In this document: positions 8,007-16,522 of the stretch, in pieces | Layout of the letters: every line of letters starts with the position of its first letter | Numbering within the stretch: the stretch's first letter is position 1 | NCBI RefSeq assembly: GCF_010998615.1 | Contig: NZ_JAAEAH010000094.1 | Location: forward strand, 1 to 35,765 | Length of the DNA: 35,765 nucleotides | Origin: Myxococcus sp. CA023 | GTDB taxonomy: Bacteria; Myxococcota; Myxococcia; Myxococcales; Myxococcaceae | Direction of reading: 5' to 3' | Position numbers and translations under genes: made by a program | The notes under the pieces: model-generated | What the model saw: the letters and a program-made list of their open reading frames with translations, nothing else | Database searches by the model: none | Told to the model about the DNA's origin: nothing

Positions 8007-8762
8007 GTGAAGCTGCGAGTCCTCGGCTGCCACGGCGGCGAGCTACCCAACTGCAAGAGCACCTGCTTCCTCGTCGATGACGTGCTGGCGCTCGATGCGG
8101 GGGCGCTCACGGGGACGTTGTCGCTGGATGAGCTGTGCCGCGTGGACCACGTCCTGGTGGGGCACAGCCACTTCGACCATGTGAAGGACCTGCCGTTGAT
8201 GGCGGACCTGGTCATCGGCCGGCGCGACACCCCGGTCACCATCTACGCCTCGCGCGAGTGCGCCCGGGCCCTGCGCGACAACATGTTCAACAACGCGCTC
8301 TGGCCGGACTTCACCCGCATCCCGACGAAGCGCCAGCCCGTGCTGCAGATCAAGACGTTCCGGGCTGGCAGCACCTTCCAGGTGGGCCCCTACACCGTGC
8401 GAAGCGTGCCGGTGAGCCACCCCGTGGAGTCGTGCGGCTTCATCATCTCCAACGGCAAGAGTGCCCTGGCGATGAGCGGCGACACCGGCCCCACGGACAA
8501 GCTGTGGAAGGCGCTGAACGAGACGAAGAACCTCAAGGCGCTGCTGTTGGAGACGTCCTTCCCCAACAAGCTCCAGTCGCTGGCCGACATCTCCGGCCAC
8601 CTCACGCCGCACACGCTGAGCCTGGAACTCCAGAAGTTCGAGCGCAACGGCGCCTCGGTGCTGCTGTATCACCTCAAGCCCGCCTTCGTGTCGCAGCTCA
8701 AGAAGGAGCTGGCCGAGCTGCCGGTGGAAGTGCTGGAGCTGGGCGATACCTTCGAGTTGTAG
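8007..8762 (+). CDS. Class II 3',5'-cyclic-nucleotide phosphodiesterase-like metallo-hydrolase
   Basis: This 251-residue protein has the metallo-beta-lactamase fold of class II cyclic-nucleotide phosphodiesterases (yeast PDE1 and bacterial CpdP type). The metal motif is GHSHFDHVKDLP, with His53, His55, Asp57 and His58. Later ligands are in VSHPVESCGF, MSGDTGPTDKLW and the final HLTPHTL and YHLKP segments. No signal peptide is seen, so it should act in the cytoplasm. GTG 8007 sits one base after the stop of the Crp-type gene, and GGAG in the last codons of that gene provides its ribosome binding site. It probably hydrolyses the ligand of the neighbouring regulator. A different MBL phosphodiesterase activity cannot be excluded. 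Confidence 0.75.
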   Translation: MKLRVLGCHGGELPNCKSTCFLVDDVLALDAGALTGTLSLDELCRVDHVLVGHSHFDHVKDLPLMADLVIGRRDTPVTIYASRECARALRDNMFNNALWPDFTRIPTKRQPVLQIKTFRAGSTFQVGPYTVRSVPVSHPVESCGFIISNGKSALAMSGDTGPTDKLWKALNETKNLKALLLETSFPNKLQSLADISGHLTPHTLSLELQKFERNGASVLLYHLKPAFVSQLKKELAELPVEVLELGDTFEL

Positions 8763-8781
8763 ACGCGTCGCGCCATACGGA

Positions 8782-8815
8782 GGGGTTGACGGCCGAAAGC
8801 GGCCGGATTAACCCC
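8782..8815 (+). promoter_or_regulatory. Two-tier RNA hairpin in the accD leader
   Basis: An outer stem GGGGTT (8782-8787) pairs with AACCCC (8810-8815). An inner stem CGGCCG (8790-8795) pairs with CGGCCG (8800-8805) around the loop AAAG. The two are separated by a small asymmetric internal loop. The structure starts inside the only purine-rich ribosome-binding-like sequence (GGAGGGG, 8779-8785) and ends 9 bases before the accD ATG. It could control accD translation, or bring the distant GGAGG near the start codon. There is no T-run, so it is unlikely to be a terminator. Confidence 0.5.
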
Positions 8816-8824
8816 GCCCACCCC

Positions 8825-9676
8825 ATGGCCTGGTTCTCGAAGAAGCCGCGCATCGCCGTCGACACCGAACCGCAAGCCGAGCCCCGCCCGTCCCGCATGG
8901 AGGGGCTGTGGGCGAAGTGCGAGACGTGCGACGAAATCATCTACCGCCAGGAGTTGGAGAAGAACTGGATGGTGTGTCCGCACTGCGAGCACCACCACTA
9001 CTGGGCGGCGCGCGCGCGGCTGGCGGCGCTGCTGGACCCCGACAGCTTCGAGGAGTTCGACAAGGAGCTGGAGCCGCAGGACCCGCTCGGGTTCAGTGAC
9101 ACGAAGAAGTACAAGGACCGGCTCAAGTCCACCCGGAAGAACCTGGGCGAGCCGGATGCCTTCATCTCCGGCGTGGGCCGCATCCAGGGCCACCAGGTGT
9201 CGGTGGGCTGCTTCGTCTTCGAGTTCATGGGCGGCTCCATGGGCTCTGTCGTGGGCGAGAAGGTGGCCCGCGTCTTCGAGCGCGCGCACGAGCTGAAGTG
9301 CTCCGCCATCGTCTTCTCCGCGTCGGGCGGCGCGCGCATGCAGGAGGGCATCTTCTCCCTCATGCAGATGGCCAAGACGTCGGCGGCCATCGCCCGCTTC
9401 CGCACCGGCACGCGGCCGTACATCTCCGTGCTGCTCAACCCCACCACCGGTGGCGTCGCCGCGTCCTTCTCGTGGCTGGGCGACGTCATCCTCGCCGAGC
9501 CCAAGGCCCTCATCGGGTTCGCCGGTCCGCGCGTCATCGAGCAGACCATCCGCCAGAAGCTGCCGGAGGGCTTCCAGCGCTCCGAGTTCCTGCTGGACCA
9601 TGGGATGATCGACGCCATCATCCACCGCAAGGACCTGCGCGCGAAGCTGGGCCAGATCCTGGGGCTGCTGGGCTGA
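8825..9676 (+). CDS. accD: Acetyl-CoA carboxylase carboxyltransferase subunit beta
   Basis: This 283-residue protein is the beta subunit of the carboxyltransferase that makes malonyl-CoA for fatty acid synthesis. An N-terminal four-cysteine zinc finger is visible as KCETC and CPHC (about residues 36-59). The crotonase-like core has FEFMGGSMGSVVGEKVAR, FSASGGARMQEG, NPTTGGVAASFSWLGD and IGFAGPRVIEQTI. ATG 8825 fits the usual N-terminus MAWFSKK. An in-frame TTG at 8786 sits too close to GGAGG to be a good start. The alpha subunit accA is not next to it, but folC is, as in many bacteria. The leader carries a marked hairpin. Confidence 0.95.
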   Translation: MAWFSKKPRIAVDTEPQAEPRPSRMEGLWAKCETCDEIIYRQELEKNWMVCPHCEHHHYWAARARLAALLDPDSFEEFDKELEPQDPLGFSDTKKYKDRLKSTRKNLGEPDAFISGVGRIQGHQVSVGCFVFEFMGGSMGSVVGEKVARVFERAHELKCSAIVFSASGGARMQEGIFSLMQMAKTSAAIARFRTGTRPYISVLLNPTTGGVAASFSWLGDVILAEPKALIGFAGPRVIEQTIRQKLPEGFQRSEFLLDHGMIDAIIHRKDLRAKLGQILGLLG

Positions 9677-10980
9677 GCGCGCCTCGGACACCGGAGGAGG
9701 CGCTGGCCTTCTTCACGAAGCTCAACCCCTCCGGCATCAAGCTGGGGTTGGAGCGCGTGCAGGAGGCCCTGGCCGCGCTGGGCCACCCGGAGCGGCGGTA
9801 TCCGGCGCTCCACGTCGCCGGGACGAACGGGAAGGGCAGCACCTGTGCCATGACGGCGGCGTCGCTCCATGCCGCCGGGCACCGCGTGGGTCTCTACACG
9901 TCTCCGCATCTGGTGCGCGTCAACGAGCGCATCCGCGTGGACAACGAGGACATCTCCGACGCGGACTTCGGCCTGCGCATCCTGGAGGTGTTGGAGCGCT
10001 ACCCCAGCGCCGTGTCCTCTCCCATGACGTACTTCGAGTTCGGCACTGTCGTAGCCCTGTGGCACTTCGCCCAGGTGCGCGTGGATGTGGCCGTGCTGGA
10101 GACGGGCCTGGGCGGCCGGCTGGACGCCACCACGGCCGCCAGCCCGGTGGTGACGGCCATTACCCCTGTGTCCTTCGACCACATGGAGTACCTGGGCGAC
10201 ACGCTGGCGGCCATCGCCGGCGAGAAGGCGGGCATCCTCAAGCCCGGCGTGCCGTGTGTCGTCGCGCGGCAGGCCCCGGAGGCCTTGGAAGCCATCCTCC
10301 GAAAGGCCGAGCAAGTCGGGGCCCCGGTGCGGCTGGAGGGGCGTGACTTCACGGGCGAGCGCCAGCCAGATGGCGGCCTGTCGTACCGCGGGGCAACCTG
10401 GTCCCTGGATGGGCTGTCCGTCGCGCTGCGGGGGCCCCATCAGCGGCAGAACGCGGCGGTGGCGCTCGCCTGCCTGGAGGCCTTGCAGGAGCGCCGCGTC
10501 ACCGTGCCGCCCGAGGCCGCGCGTGCGGGCCTGGCGTCGGCATGCTGGCCGGGGCGTTTGGAAGAGGTGGGGCAGCAGCCCATCCTCCTGCTGGACGGCG
10601 CACACAACCCGGCGGGCGTGGAGGTGCTGCTCGCGTCGCTGAAGGACCTCTACCCGGGGCGCCGCCTCCACCTCGTCTTCGGCGTGGTGGGGGACAAGGA
10701 CCGGGGACCGATGATGCGAGCGCTGTTGCCCGAGTGTGCTTCGGTGCAGCTCACGCCTTTGGAGACGCCTCGCTCGCTGGCTCCCGAGGCCTACCTGGCA
10801 GAGGCGCGCGCGCTGTGCGCGGACGTGACTGCCTGGCCGGATGCGGACGCGGCCCTTGCCGCGGCGCGCAAGCGGGCAGCCGCGAACGACCTCGTCCTTT
10901 GTACAGGTTCACTGTTCCTTGTCGGGATGATGAAGGCTCGCATGTATCGAAACCTTGGCGCGATGCATCAGCCGCCGTAG
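9673..10980 (+). CDS. folC: Folylpolyglutamate synthase / dihydrofolate synthase
   Basis: From 9673 this is a 435-residue Mur-ligase-like enzyme that adds glutamate to dihydropteroate and tetrahydrofolates. The N-terminal segment TPEEALAFFTKLNPSGIKLG precedes the P-loop LHVAGTNGKGSTC (46-58). YTSPHLVRVNERIRV, LETGLGGRLDATTA and the C-terminal LLLDGAHNPAGVEVLL are all family motifs. No ATG, GTG or TTG lies between the accD stop and the conserved N-terminal block. The best start is CTG 9673, overlapping the accD stop as CTGA. A later GTG at 9757 would cut off conserved residues. Its product supplies the folate cofactors used by PurN. Confidence 0.9.
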   Translation: MSAPRTPEEALAFFTKLNPSGIKLGLERVQEALAALGHPERRYPALHVAGTNGKGSTCAMTAASLHAAGHRVGLYTSPHLVRVNERIRVDNEDISDADFGLRILEVLERYPSAVSSPMTYFEFGTVVALWHFAQVRVDVAVLETGLGGRLDATTAASPVVTAITPVSFDHMEYLGDTLAAIAGEKAGILKPGVPCVVARQAPEALEAILRKAEQVGAPVRLEGRDFTGERQPDGGLSYRGATWSLDGLSVALRGPHQRQNAAVALACLEALQERRVTVPPEAARAGLASACWPGRLEEVGQQPILLLDGAHNPAGVEVLLASLKDLYPGRRLHLVFGVVGDKDRGPMMRALLPECASVQLTPLETPRSLAPEAYLAEARALCADVTAWPDADAALAAARKRAAANDLVLCTGSLFLVGMMKARMYRNLGAMHQPP

Positions 10981-10989
10981 ATTCAAGAC

Positions 10990-12264
10990 ATGCGCCTGCC
11001 GGACTGGAGAGCCGCCGCGACATCGGGGCCGCCCATCCCCTCCATCGACGAAGTCGATTTCAGGGCGCTTTACTCGAAGACGAAGTACGTCGTGGAGACG
11101 GCGGACGGCTGGTCGCTGGTCATCACCCGCTACCGTCCGGTGAAGCAGCCTTTTCCGCAACCGTTGTTTGGTGAGCCCCTGCTGCTGGTGCACGGTTTCT
11201 CACAAAACCGGCACACCTGGACCAGCGGGCAGTTCGTCAAGAACCTGCTCTTCTTCGGGGTGGACATCCACATCCTGGAGCTGCGTGGCCACGGCAAGAG
11301 CTCCATCGCGTTCCAGAACGAGCGCGCCGAGCGCTTCAAGCGCCCCCTGCCGCCGGACCTCGACTACGGCTGGGATATCGACAGCTACTTCCTCTACGAC
11401 CTACCAGCGGCCGTCTCCGGCGTGAAGCGCATCACCCGGCGCGAGCGCATCTTCTACTGCGGCCACTCCATGGGCGGGATGCTGGGCTACGGCTACGCCG
11501 GCATCCATAATGACTTCGAAGGCCTCATCACCATTGGCTCCCCGGCGGACCTGGGACGCGGCTTCATGCTGCTGCGCCTGCTGGCGCACGGCGCGCCCAT
11601 GCTGGTCGGGATGATCGACCTGACGCTCGCCAGCCTCAACGTGGGTGGCAAGGTGGAGGGGGCGGGGCGCTCGCTGCTCGCGCGGGGCGTGGGCGTGTTG
11701 AACAAGGGCCTGGGACGCCGGCTGTCACCCCGAGCGCGGCGGACGCTGCGCTTCGACGCGGTGCCGGTGGACATCATCCTCAAGACGCTGGAGCGCCAGC
11801 TCGCGAAGGCCGAGGACTCGTCGCTGTATCAACAACTCACCACGCGGTTGAACCGTCTCATCAATCCGGAGCGGGTGAGCGCGGATGACATCCGCTGGTT
11901 GCTCCGCGAAGGTGGAGAGCGGGAGCCGCGCCGGGTGCTGGAGCAGTTCGCGCGGTGGATTCGCCGGGGAGAGATGGTCTGTTACCGCACCGGCTTCGAC
12001 TTCAAGCGGGGCTTCGGTCGCATCGAGGTTCCCATGGCCATCATCTTCGGGGACCTGGACCCGCTGGCCTCGCTGGAGTCGACGCGCAGCGTGTATCGCG
12101 CCGCCAAGAGTGAGTATCTGCTCTGGCGTCCGGTGAAGGGTAATAGCCACATCGAGCTGACGATGGGGCATGACATCCGGCAGATCTGCTACGACATCAA
12201 GAACCTCATCGAGTACGCGCGGACCCACCGGTATCGCTCGCCGAGCCTTCCGCGGCTCCGCTAG
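10990..12264 (+). CDS. Alpha/beta-fold hydrolase
   Basis: This 424-residue protein has the alpha/beta hydrolase core. LLLVHGFSQNRHTW gives the oxyanion-hole HG. YCGHSMGGMLGYGYAG is the nucleophile elbow with Ser160. An acid in IIFGDLDPLAS and the late His in KGNSHIELTMG complete a likely triad. An insert of about 150 residues between the nucleophile and the acid, rich in helix, forms a large cap. The N-terminal ETADGWSLVITRYRP strand resembles lysosomal acid lipase and polyhydroxyalkanoate-type lipases. No signal peptide is seen. ATG 10990 is 9 bases after the folC stop, so it is probably expressed with accD and folC, which would suit a lipid substrate; the substrate is unknown. Confidence 0.8.
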   Translation: MRLPDWRAAATSGPPIPSIDEVDFRALYSKTKYVVETADGWSLVITRYRPVKQPFPQPLFGEPLLLVHGFSQNRHTWTSGQFVKNLLFFGVDIHILELRGHGKSSIAFQNERAERFKRPLPPDLDYGWDIDSYFLYDLPAAVSGVKRITRRERIFYCGHSMGGMLGYGYAGIHNDFEGLITIGSPADLGRGFMLLRLLAHGAPMLVGMIDLTLASLNVGGKVEGAGRSLLARGVGVLNKGLGRRLSPRARRTLRFDAVPVDIILKTLERQLAKAEDSSLYQQLTTRLNRLINPERVSADDIRWLLREGGEREPRRVLEQFARWIRRGEMVCYRTGFDFKRGFGRIEVPMAIIFGDLDPLASLESTRSVYRAAKSEYLLWRPVKGNSHIELTMGHDIRQICYDIKNLIEYARTHRYRSPSLPRLR

Positions 12265-12345
12265 ACGCGTCTGGATGGAAAGTTGGAGGCACGCTGGTGC
12301 GTGATAGCCTCTACGCTCTTCTGTCAACGTGAAGGGGTGTGGTCG

Positions 12346-13779
12346 ATGAAGCCGTTTGCCGCGTGGCTGCTCGGTGTGGTGCTCGTGCCCTTCGTGGCGC
12401 TCGCGCAGGCGCCGGCCACGAACCTGAACACCATCACCGCGGTGCAGGTGAACGGTGGGACGGTGACCATCTCCGGCTCGCAGAAGGCGAACTTCACCAC
12501 GTTCACCATGACGGACCCGCCGCGGCTCGTCATCGACATCTCCGAGGCCGTCTTCTCCGACGTGCCCGAGGAGATTCAGGTGGGCAATGGCACGGTGACG
12601 GCCATCCGCACCGCCAGCTATGGCTCTGAGGCGTCATCCATCGCGCGCGTGCTCATCGGCTACGAGCGCGAGGCGGAGGCGGACATCCAGGCCCATGGCA
12701 ACCAGCTCGTCGTCCGCGTCGCGGGCGGCGGGGGGCAGGCCGTGGCGCAGGCGCCGGGCACCGAGCAGCCCCAGGCGGGAAGCAGCGCCGCGGATGCCGC
12801 CGCTGCCGCCGCGGCGGAGCGTCAGGCCCAGGAGAAGGCCGCCGCGGAGGCCGCCGCCGCGGCTCGCGCCGAGCGTGAGGCCCAGGAGAAGGCTTCCGCC
12901 GAAGCCGCCGCCGCCGCGAAGCGTGACGCGGAGGCCGAGGCGAAGCGTCAGGAGGAGGCTCGGGCTGCCGTTCAGCGCCAGCAGGAGGAGCAGGCTCGGG
13001 CTGAGGCGGACCGCAAGCGCCAGGAGGAGGCTTCGCGTGCCTCGGCGCAGGCCGCCGCCGACGAGAAGCGGCGCCAGGAAGAGTCGGCGAAGGCGTCCGC
13101 TCAGGCTGCTGCGGAGGAGAAGCGTCGCCAGGAGGAGGCCTCGCGCGCGTCCGCGCAGGCCGCCGCCGACGAGCGCCGGGCCCAGCAGCAGTCCGCCGCC
13201 GAGGAGCAGGAGCGGCGCAAGGCCGCGGCCCGGGCCGAGGCCGAGCAGCGGAAGGCCGCTCAGCAGTCCGCCGCCGAGGAGCGACGTGCCGCCGCGCAGG
13301 CCGCGGCGGAGGAGCGCCGGGCCCAGCAGGAGGCCGCCGCTGAGGAGCGCCGTCAGCGTCAGGCCGAGGCTCGTGCGTCCCGGGAGAGCCGCCAGAATCA
13401 GGCGGTGGAGCCCTCCCGGCCGAGCAGCTCCGGCTCGGAGGCCTCGGTGTCCTCGCGTCGCAAGACGCTGACGCTGGTGGGTTTCCAGCAGCAGTCGGGG
13501 GCCTCGCGCGTGTTCATCCGCACCAACGAGCCGGTCAGCTACTCCGTGTCGGAGCGGGGCCGCTCCGTGGTGCTGGAGCTGGAGAACACCCGCGTGGATG
13601 CCAGCAACAACACGCTGCCGCTGGACACGTCCTACTTCGCGACGCCGGTGCTCCGGGTAGATCCGAGCGCGTCCGGGCGGGATGTGCGCATCACCATCCA
13701 GCTCCGGCAGTCCGCGCCGTTCCAGGCCCGCCAGGAGGGCAACGTCATTTCATTGGACTTCCAGCGTACAGGCCGGTGA
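12346..13779 (+). CDS. Secreted AMIN-domain protein with long Ala/Glu/Arg coiled region
   Basis: This 477-residue protein has a signal peptide (MKPFAAWLLGVVLVPFVALAQA). Residues about 30-115 resemble an AMIN domain (ITAVQVNGGTVTISGSQ, then PPRLVIDISEAV). From about 145 to 350 runs an Ala/Glu/Gln/Arg-rich helical stretch with an 18-residue tandem repeat, similar in composition to TolA-type spacers. A second AMIN-like domain follows (about 372-477: SRVFIRTNEPVSYSVSERG, then SVVLELENT). AMIN domains target periplasmic proteins such as AmiC and PilQ to peptidoglycan or the envelope. The long helix could span the periplasm. ATG 12346 has GAAGGGG upstream. It lies 47 bases before lptD, suggesting an envelope role, possibly beside LPS export. 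Confidence 0.75.
   Translation: MKPFAAWLLGVVLVPFVALAQAPATNLNTITAVQVNGGTVTISGSQKANFTTFTMTDPPRLVIDISEAVFSDVPEEIQVGNGTVTAIRTASYGSEASSIARVLIGYEREAEADIQAHGNQLVVRVAGGGGQAVAQAPGTEQPQAGSSAADAAAAAAAERQAQEKAAAEAAAAARAEREAQEKASAEAAAAAKRDAEAEAKRQEEARAAVQRQQEEQARAEADRKRQEEASRASAQAAADEKRRQEESAKASAQAAAEEKRRQEEASRASAQAAADERRAQQQSAAEEQERRKAAARAEAEQRKAAQQSAAEERRAAAQAAAEERRAQQEAAAEERRQRQAEARASRESRQNQAVEPSRPSSSGSEASVSSRRKTLTLVGFQQQSGASRVFIRTNEPVSYSVSERGRSVVLELENTRVDASNNTLPLDTSYFATPVLRVDPSASGRDVRITIQLRQSAPFQARQEGNVISLDFQRTGR
13018..13179 (+). repeat. Three tandem 54-bp units inside the AMIN-protein gene
   Basis: Three consecutive 18-codon units start at 13018, 13072 and 13126. They encode RQEEASRASAQAAADEKR, RQEESAKASAQAAAEEKR and RQEEASRASAQAAADERR. 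Units 1 and 3 are nearly identical at protein level. The repeats are part of the long helical region. Such repeats can change in number between strains. Confidence 0.8.
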
Positions 13780-13782
13780 AAA

Positions 13783-13795
13783 GAGCGGGCCGCTC
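13783..13795 (+). other. Small hairpin between the AMIN-protein gene and lptD
   Basis: GAGCG (13783-13787) pairs with CGCTC (13791-13795) around GGC, directly after the stop of the AMIN-protein gene. There is no T-run. It could lower read-through into lptD or protect the upstream mRNA end, or mean nothing. Confidence 0.25.
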
Positions 13796-13826
13796 GGCCT
13801 GGGCGCGGCATACCCTGCACCCCTGA

Positions 13827-16463
13827 ATGAGCTTCTTCGTTCCGCTCGCCGCCGCGCTGCTGGTCTCCACGTCGCAGGTGCCACTCGCCACCCCGTTGGC
13901 TCTGCCCAACGGTGAGACGGCGCAGCTGGCTGCGGACCTGGTCGTCTACGAAGCGGACACGAAGGTCGTCACCGCGCGCGGCAACGCCGTGCTGCGCACG
14001 GAGACGATGCAGCTTCGCGCCGACGAGGTGACGTACGACGAGGTGAACCAGCTCGTCACCGCCTCGGGCGGCGTGATGTTCGTGGGCCCCAGCGGCCTGG
14101 CCGCGGTCGCCGACACCGTGAAGATGGATGTGCGCACCTACGAGGCGAACCTCGAGGGCGGCCTCTTCATGCAGAAGCAGGGCGTCACCCAGGAGGCCCT
14201 GTTCACGGCGAAGACGCCCCAGGAGCTGCGGGCCATGGGGGAGACGCCCCTCCTGATGAGCGGCTCGCGCATCCGCCGGACGGGGGAGAACACCTTCCTC
14301 GTGGAGGACCTGGCCTTCACGCCGTGCAACTGCAGCCCGGGTGAGCCCGGCTGGCGAATGGAGGCCTCGTCGGCCACCGTCGTCCTGGGCGAGCGCGCCA
14401 CGATGACGCTGCCCGTGGTGTACGTGAAGTCCGTGCCCGTGTTCGCGCTGCCGTGGCTCTACATGCCGCTGTCACAGCGGCGCACCGGCCTGCTGCTCCC
14501 CAAGCCCACCATCTCCTCGCTCAACGGCTTCTCCCTGGAGCAGCCCCTCTTCATCACACTGGGGCAGAGCTACGACGTGACGCTCACGCCGGGGTACTTC
14601 AGCGGCGGCTACGAATTGCATACCGTTCCCGGCGCCACCGAGCAGGTCCGGGAGCCGCGCTACCTGGGCGTGAAGGGGCCGCGCCTGCTCACCGAGTTCC
14701 GCTATGCGCCCAGCGAGCGGACCCGGGGGCGGGCCACGCTGGGGTTCCTCTACGACCTCCGGCCCATCCGGGATCCGCGCAGCTTCGTGTTCTATCGGCG
14801 GACGGTGGACGGTGTCGCCTCGCCTGAGTTCGTCGATGAGCGGCGAGGACTCCGGGGCGAGGCGTCCTGGCAACACACCCAGGACATGGGGGGAGGGTGG
14901 CACAACCGGGTCGACGCCTCGTTCGTCTCGGACGGCAACTACACCCGCGACCTCACGGCGGACCTCGTCACCCGCGAGTTCACCTACCTGCGCAGCACGG
15001 GCACGGTGTTCCAACGCCAGGACGACCTCTATGCGGGGCTCGACGTGGCGCTGCGCCAGGACATCCGGTGGGGGTACCGCTTCTTCCAGGACAACCGCAT
15101 CCCGGCAGCCACGGACCCGGCGCGCCCGGACCTGAAGGGCCCCACCACGTTCCAACGCTTGCCGGCCATCACCCTGGCCCTGCCGGAGCGGCCCGTGCTG
15201 GGCGGAATCATGGGGGGGCTTTCGGTGCAGTACCTGCGGCTCGCGCCCTTGCGAGGCGGGTACGGCGACGAGGGTATCGACGGCATCTTCCGGCCTGGGG
15301 GGGACTACCTCCCATTCGGCTCCTCCGAGTGGCCGAAGCCCGCGGACACCACACAGTCCGACGGCATCTTCAATTCGAACGACCGTGAAGCCCGCGACCG
15401 GGTGGACTTCTTCCCCCGCCTGTCGACGTCCTTCGGTCTGGGCAGTCTGATGCGCGTGTCGCCCTCGCTGGGCATGCGCCAGGACGTGTGGCTGGGCGAG
15501 GTATCGGGCCGGACGTGGCAGCGGGGCTATCCCATCGCCGGGCTGCTGCTCGAAAGCCAGGTGGCGCGCGTCTTCGAAGGCCGTGAGACGAGCTTCCGCC
15601 ATGCCATCACCCCCTCGCTGGAGCTGCGCTACGTGCCGGGCGGGTGGGGCCGTCTTCCCTCGGCCGGGGCTTCCGGTGAGGACCTGGCCCGCCCCTATGA
15701 CGAAGTGGACGCCGCGGTGCCGTTCCAGGCCGACGGCCGCACCCGGGGCTTCCTCCACGCGGTGCTCGCCGTGGACCAGACGCTGCGCTTCAAGCGCGGC
15801 AACGACATCCGCGAACCGCTGCGCCTGCGCATCGGACAGGGCTTCGACCTCACCCGGCACGTGCCCGCGGCGGGGAAGGTGGACGACCCGGGGCCCGTGC
15901 TGCGCGACACCTTCGCCCGCCTCAGCGCCACCGCTGGAGTCTTCACGGCCGCAGGCACCGTTCGCTACGACCCCAACGCGGGCCGCATCTCCGGGCTCTC
16001 CGCGGAGGTGAACGTCGACAACGGTAAAGGGCACGCCGTGTACGCGCGCTTCGATGACCTGCTGTGGGCCGGGGGAGATGCGCTCAACCGCGGCGCGGAT
16101 CCCCGCTCCGTGGGCCCAGATGTGCTCCGCCGCTCGCTGGATACCTTGGTAGGCGGATTATCCCGAGTAGAGCCCGGCTTCCCTCCGGCCGAACGGGCTC
16201 AAGCCCTCATCGTGGGTACGCGTTTGAAGCTCGGATTTGGGCTGGGAGTGCGGTACGAAGCAATTGTGCAACCGCTTTACCAGGATCCAATAACTCAAGA
16301 AAATCGCCCTCTTGCTCAGCAGACGTTCGGCCTCTCGTATGGGCCTGCATGCGACTGCTGGCGGGTAGAAGGGGTGGTGACGTCGCGGCGAGATTTGGGG
16401 CTGGAATTCTCCGGCATCAACCTCATTGTGGCGGATTTCGGATCCTTTGGTTCCGGAGGCTAG
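13827..16463 (+). CDS. lptD: LPS-assembly outer-membrane protein LptD
   Basis: This 878-residue protein is the beta-barrel that places LPS in the outer leaflet. After a signal peptide (1 to about 23), residues about 25-150 form an OstA/LptA-like beta-jellyroll (VVYEADTKVVTARGNAVLRTE, then LRADEVTYDEVNQLVTASGG). The typical junction FTPCNCSPGEPGWRMEA follows, and LPWLYMPLSQRRTGLLLP leads into the barrel. Cys167/Cys169 (CNC) and Cys842/Cys844 (CDC) lie where E. coli LptD has its interdomain disulfides, though E. coli has an adjacent CC pair near the C-terminus. The barrel runs to the C-terminus with many aromatic-ending strands. No lptE is seen nearby. It may be co-transcribed with the AMIN gene. 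Confidence 0.85.
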   Translation: MSFFVPLAAALLVSTSQVPLATPLALPNGETAQLAADLVVYEADTKVVTARGNAVLRTETMQLRADEVTYDEVNQLVTASGGVMFVGPSGLAAVADTVKMDVRTYEANLEGGLFMQKQGVTQEALFTAKTPQELRAMGETPLLMSGSRIRRTGENTFLVEDLAFTPCNCSPGEPGWRMEASSATVVLGERATMTLPVVYVKSVPVFALPWLYMPLSQRRTGLLLPKPTISSLNGFSLEQPLFITLGQSYDVTLTPGYFSGGYELHTVPGATEQVREPRYLGVKGPRLLTEFRYAPSERTRGRATLGFLYDLRPIRDPRSFVFYRRTVDGVASPEFVDERRGLRGEASWQHTQDMGGGWHNRVDASFVSDGNYTRDLTADLVTREFTYLRSTGTVFQRQDDLYAGLDVALRQDIRWGYRFFQDNRIPAATDPARPDLKGPTTFQRLPAITLALPERPVLGGIMGGLSVQYLRLAPLRGGYGDEGIDGIFRPGGDYLPFGSSEWPKPADTTQSDGIFNSNDREARDRVDFFPRLSTSFGLGSLMRVSPSLGMRQDVWLGEVSGRTWQRGYPIAGLLLESQVARVFEGRETSFRHAITPSLELRYVPGGWGRLPSAGASGEDLARPYDEVDAAVPFQADGRTRGFLHAVLAVDQTLRFKRGNDIREPLRLRIGQGFDLTRHVPAAGKVDDPGPVLRDTFARLSATAGVFTAAGTVRYDPNAGRISGLSAEVNVDNGKGHAVYARFDDLLWAGGDALNRGADPRSVGPDVLRRSLDTLVGGLSRVEPGFPPAERAQALIVGTRLKLGFGLGVRYEAIVQPLYQDPITQENRPLAQQTFGLSYGPACDCWRVEGVVTSRRDLGLEFSGINLIVADFGSFGSGG

Positions 16464-16522
16464 GAATCACCAGCGGTGGGTGGTGGTTCCTCCAACCCCG
16501 AAACAGCCAGGAGAAGTACTTC

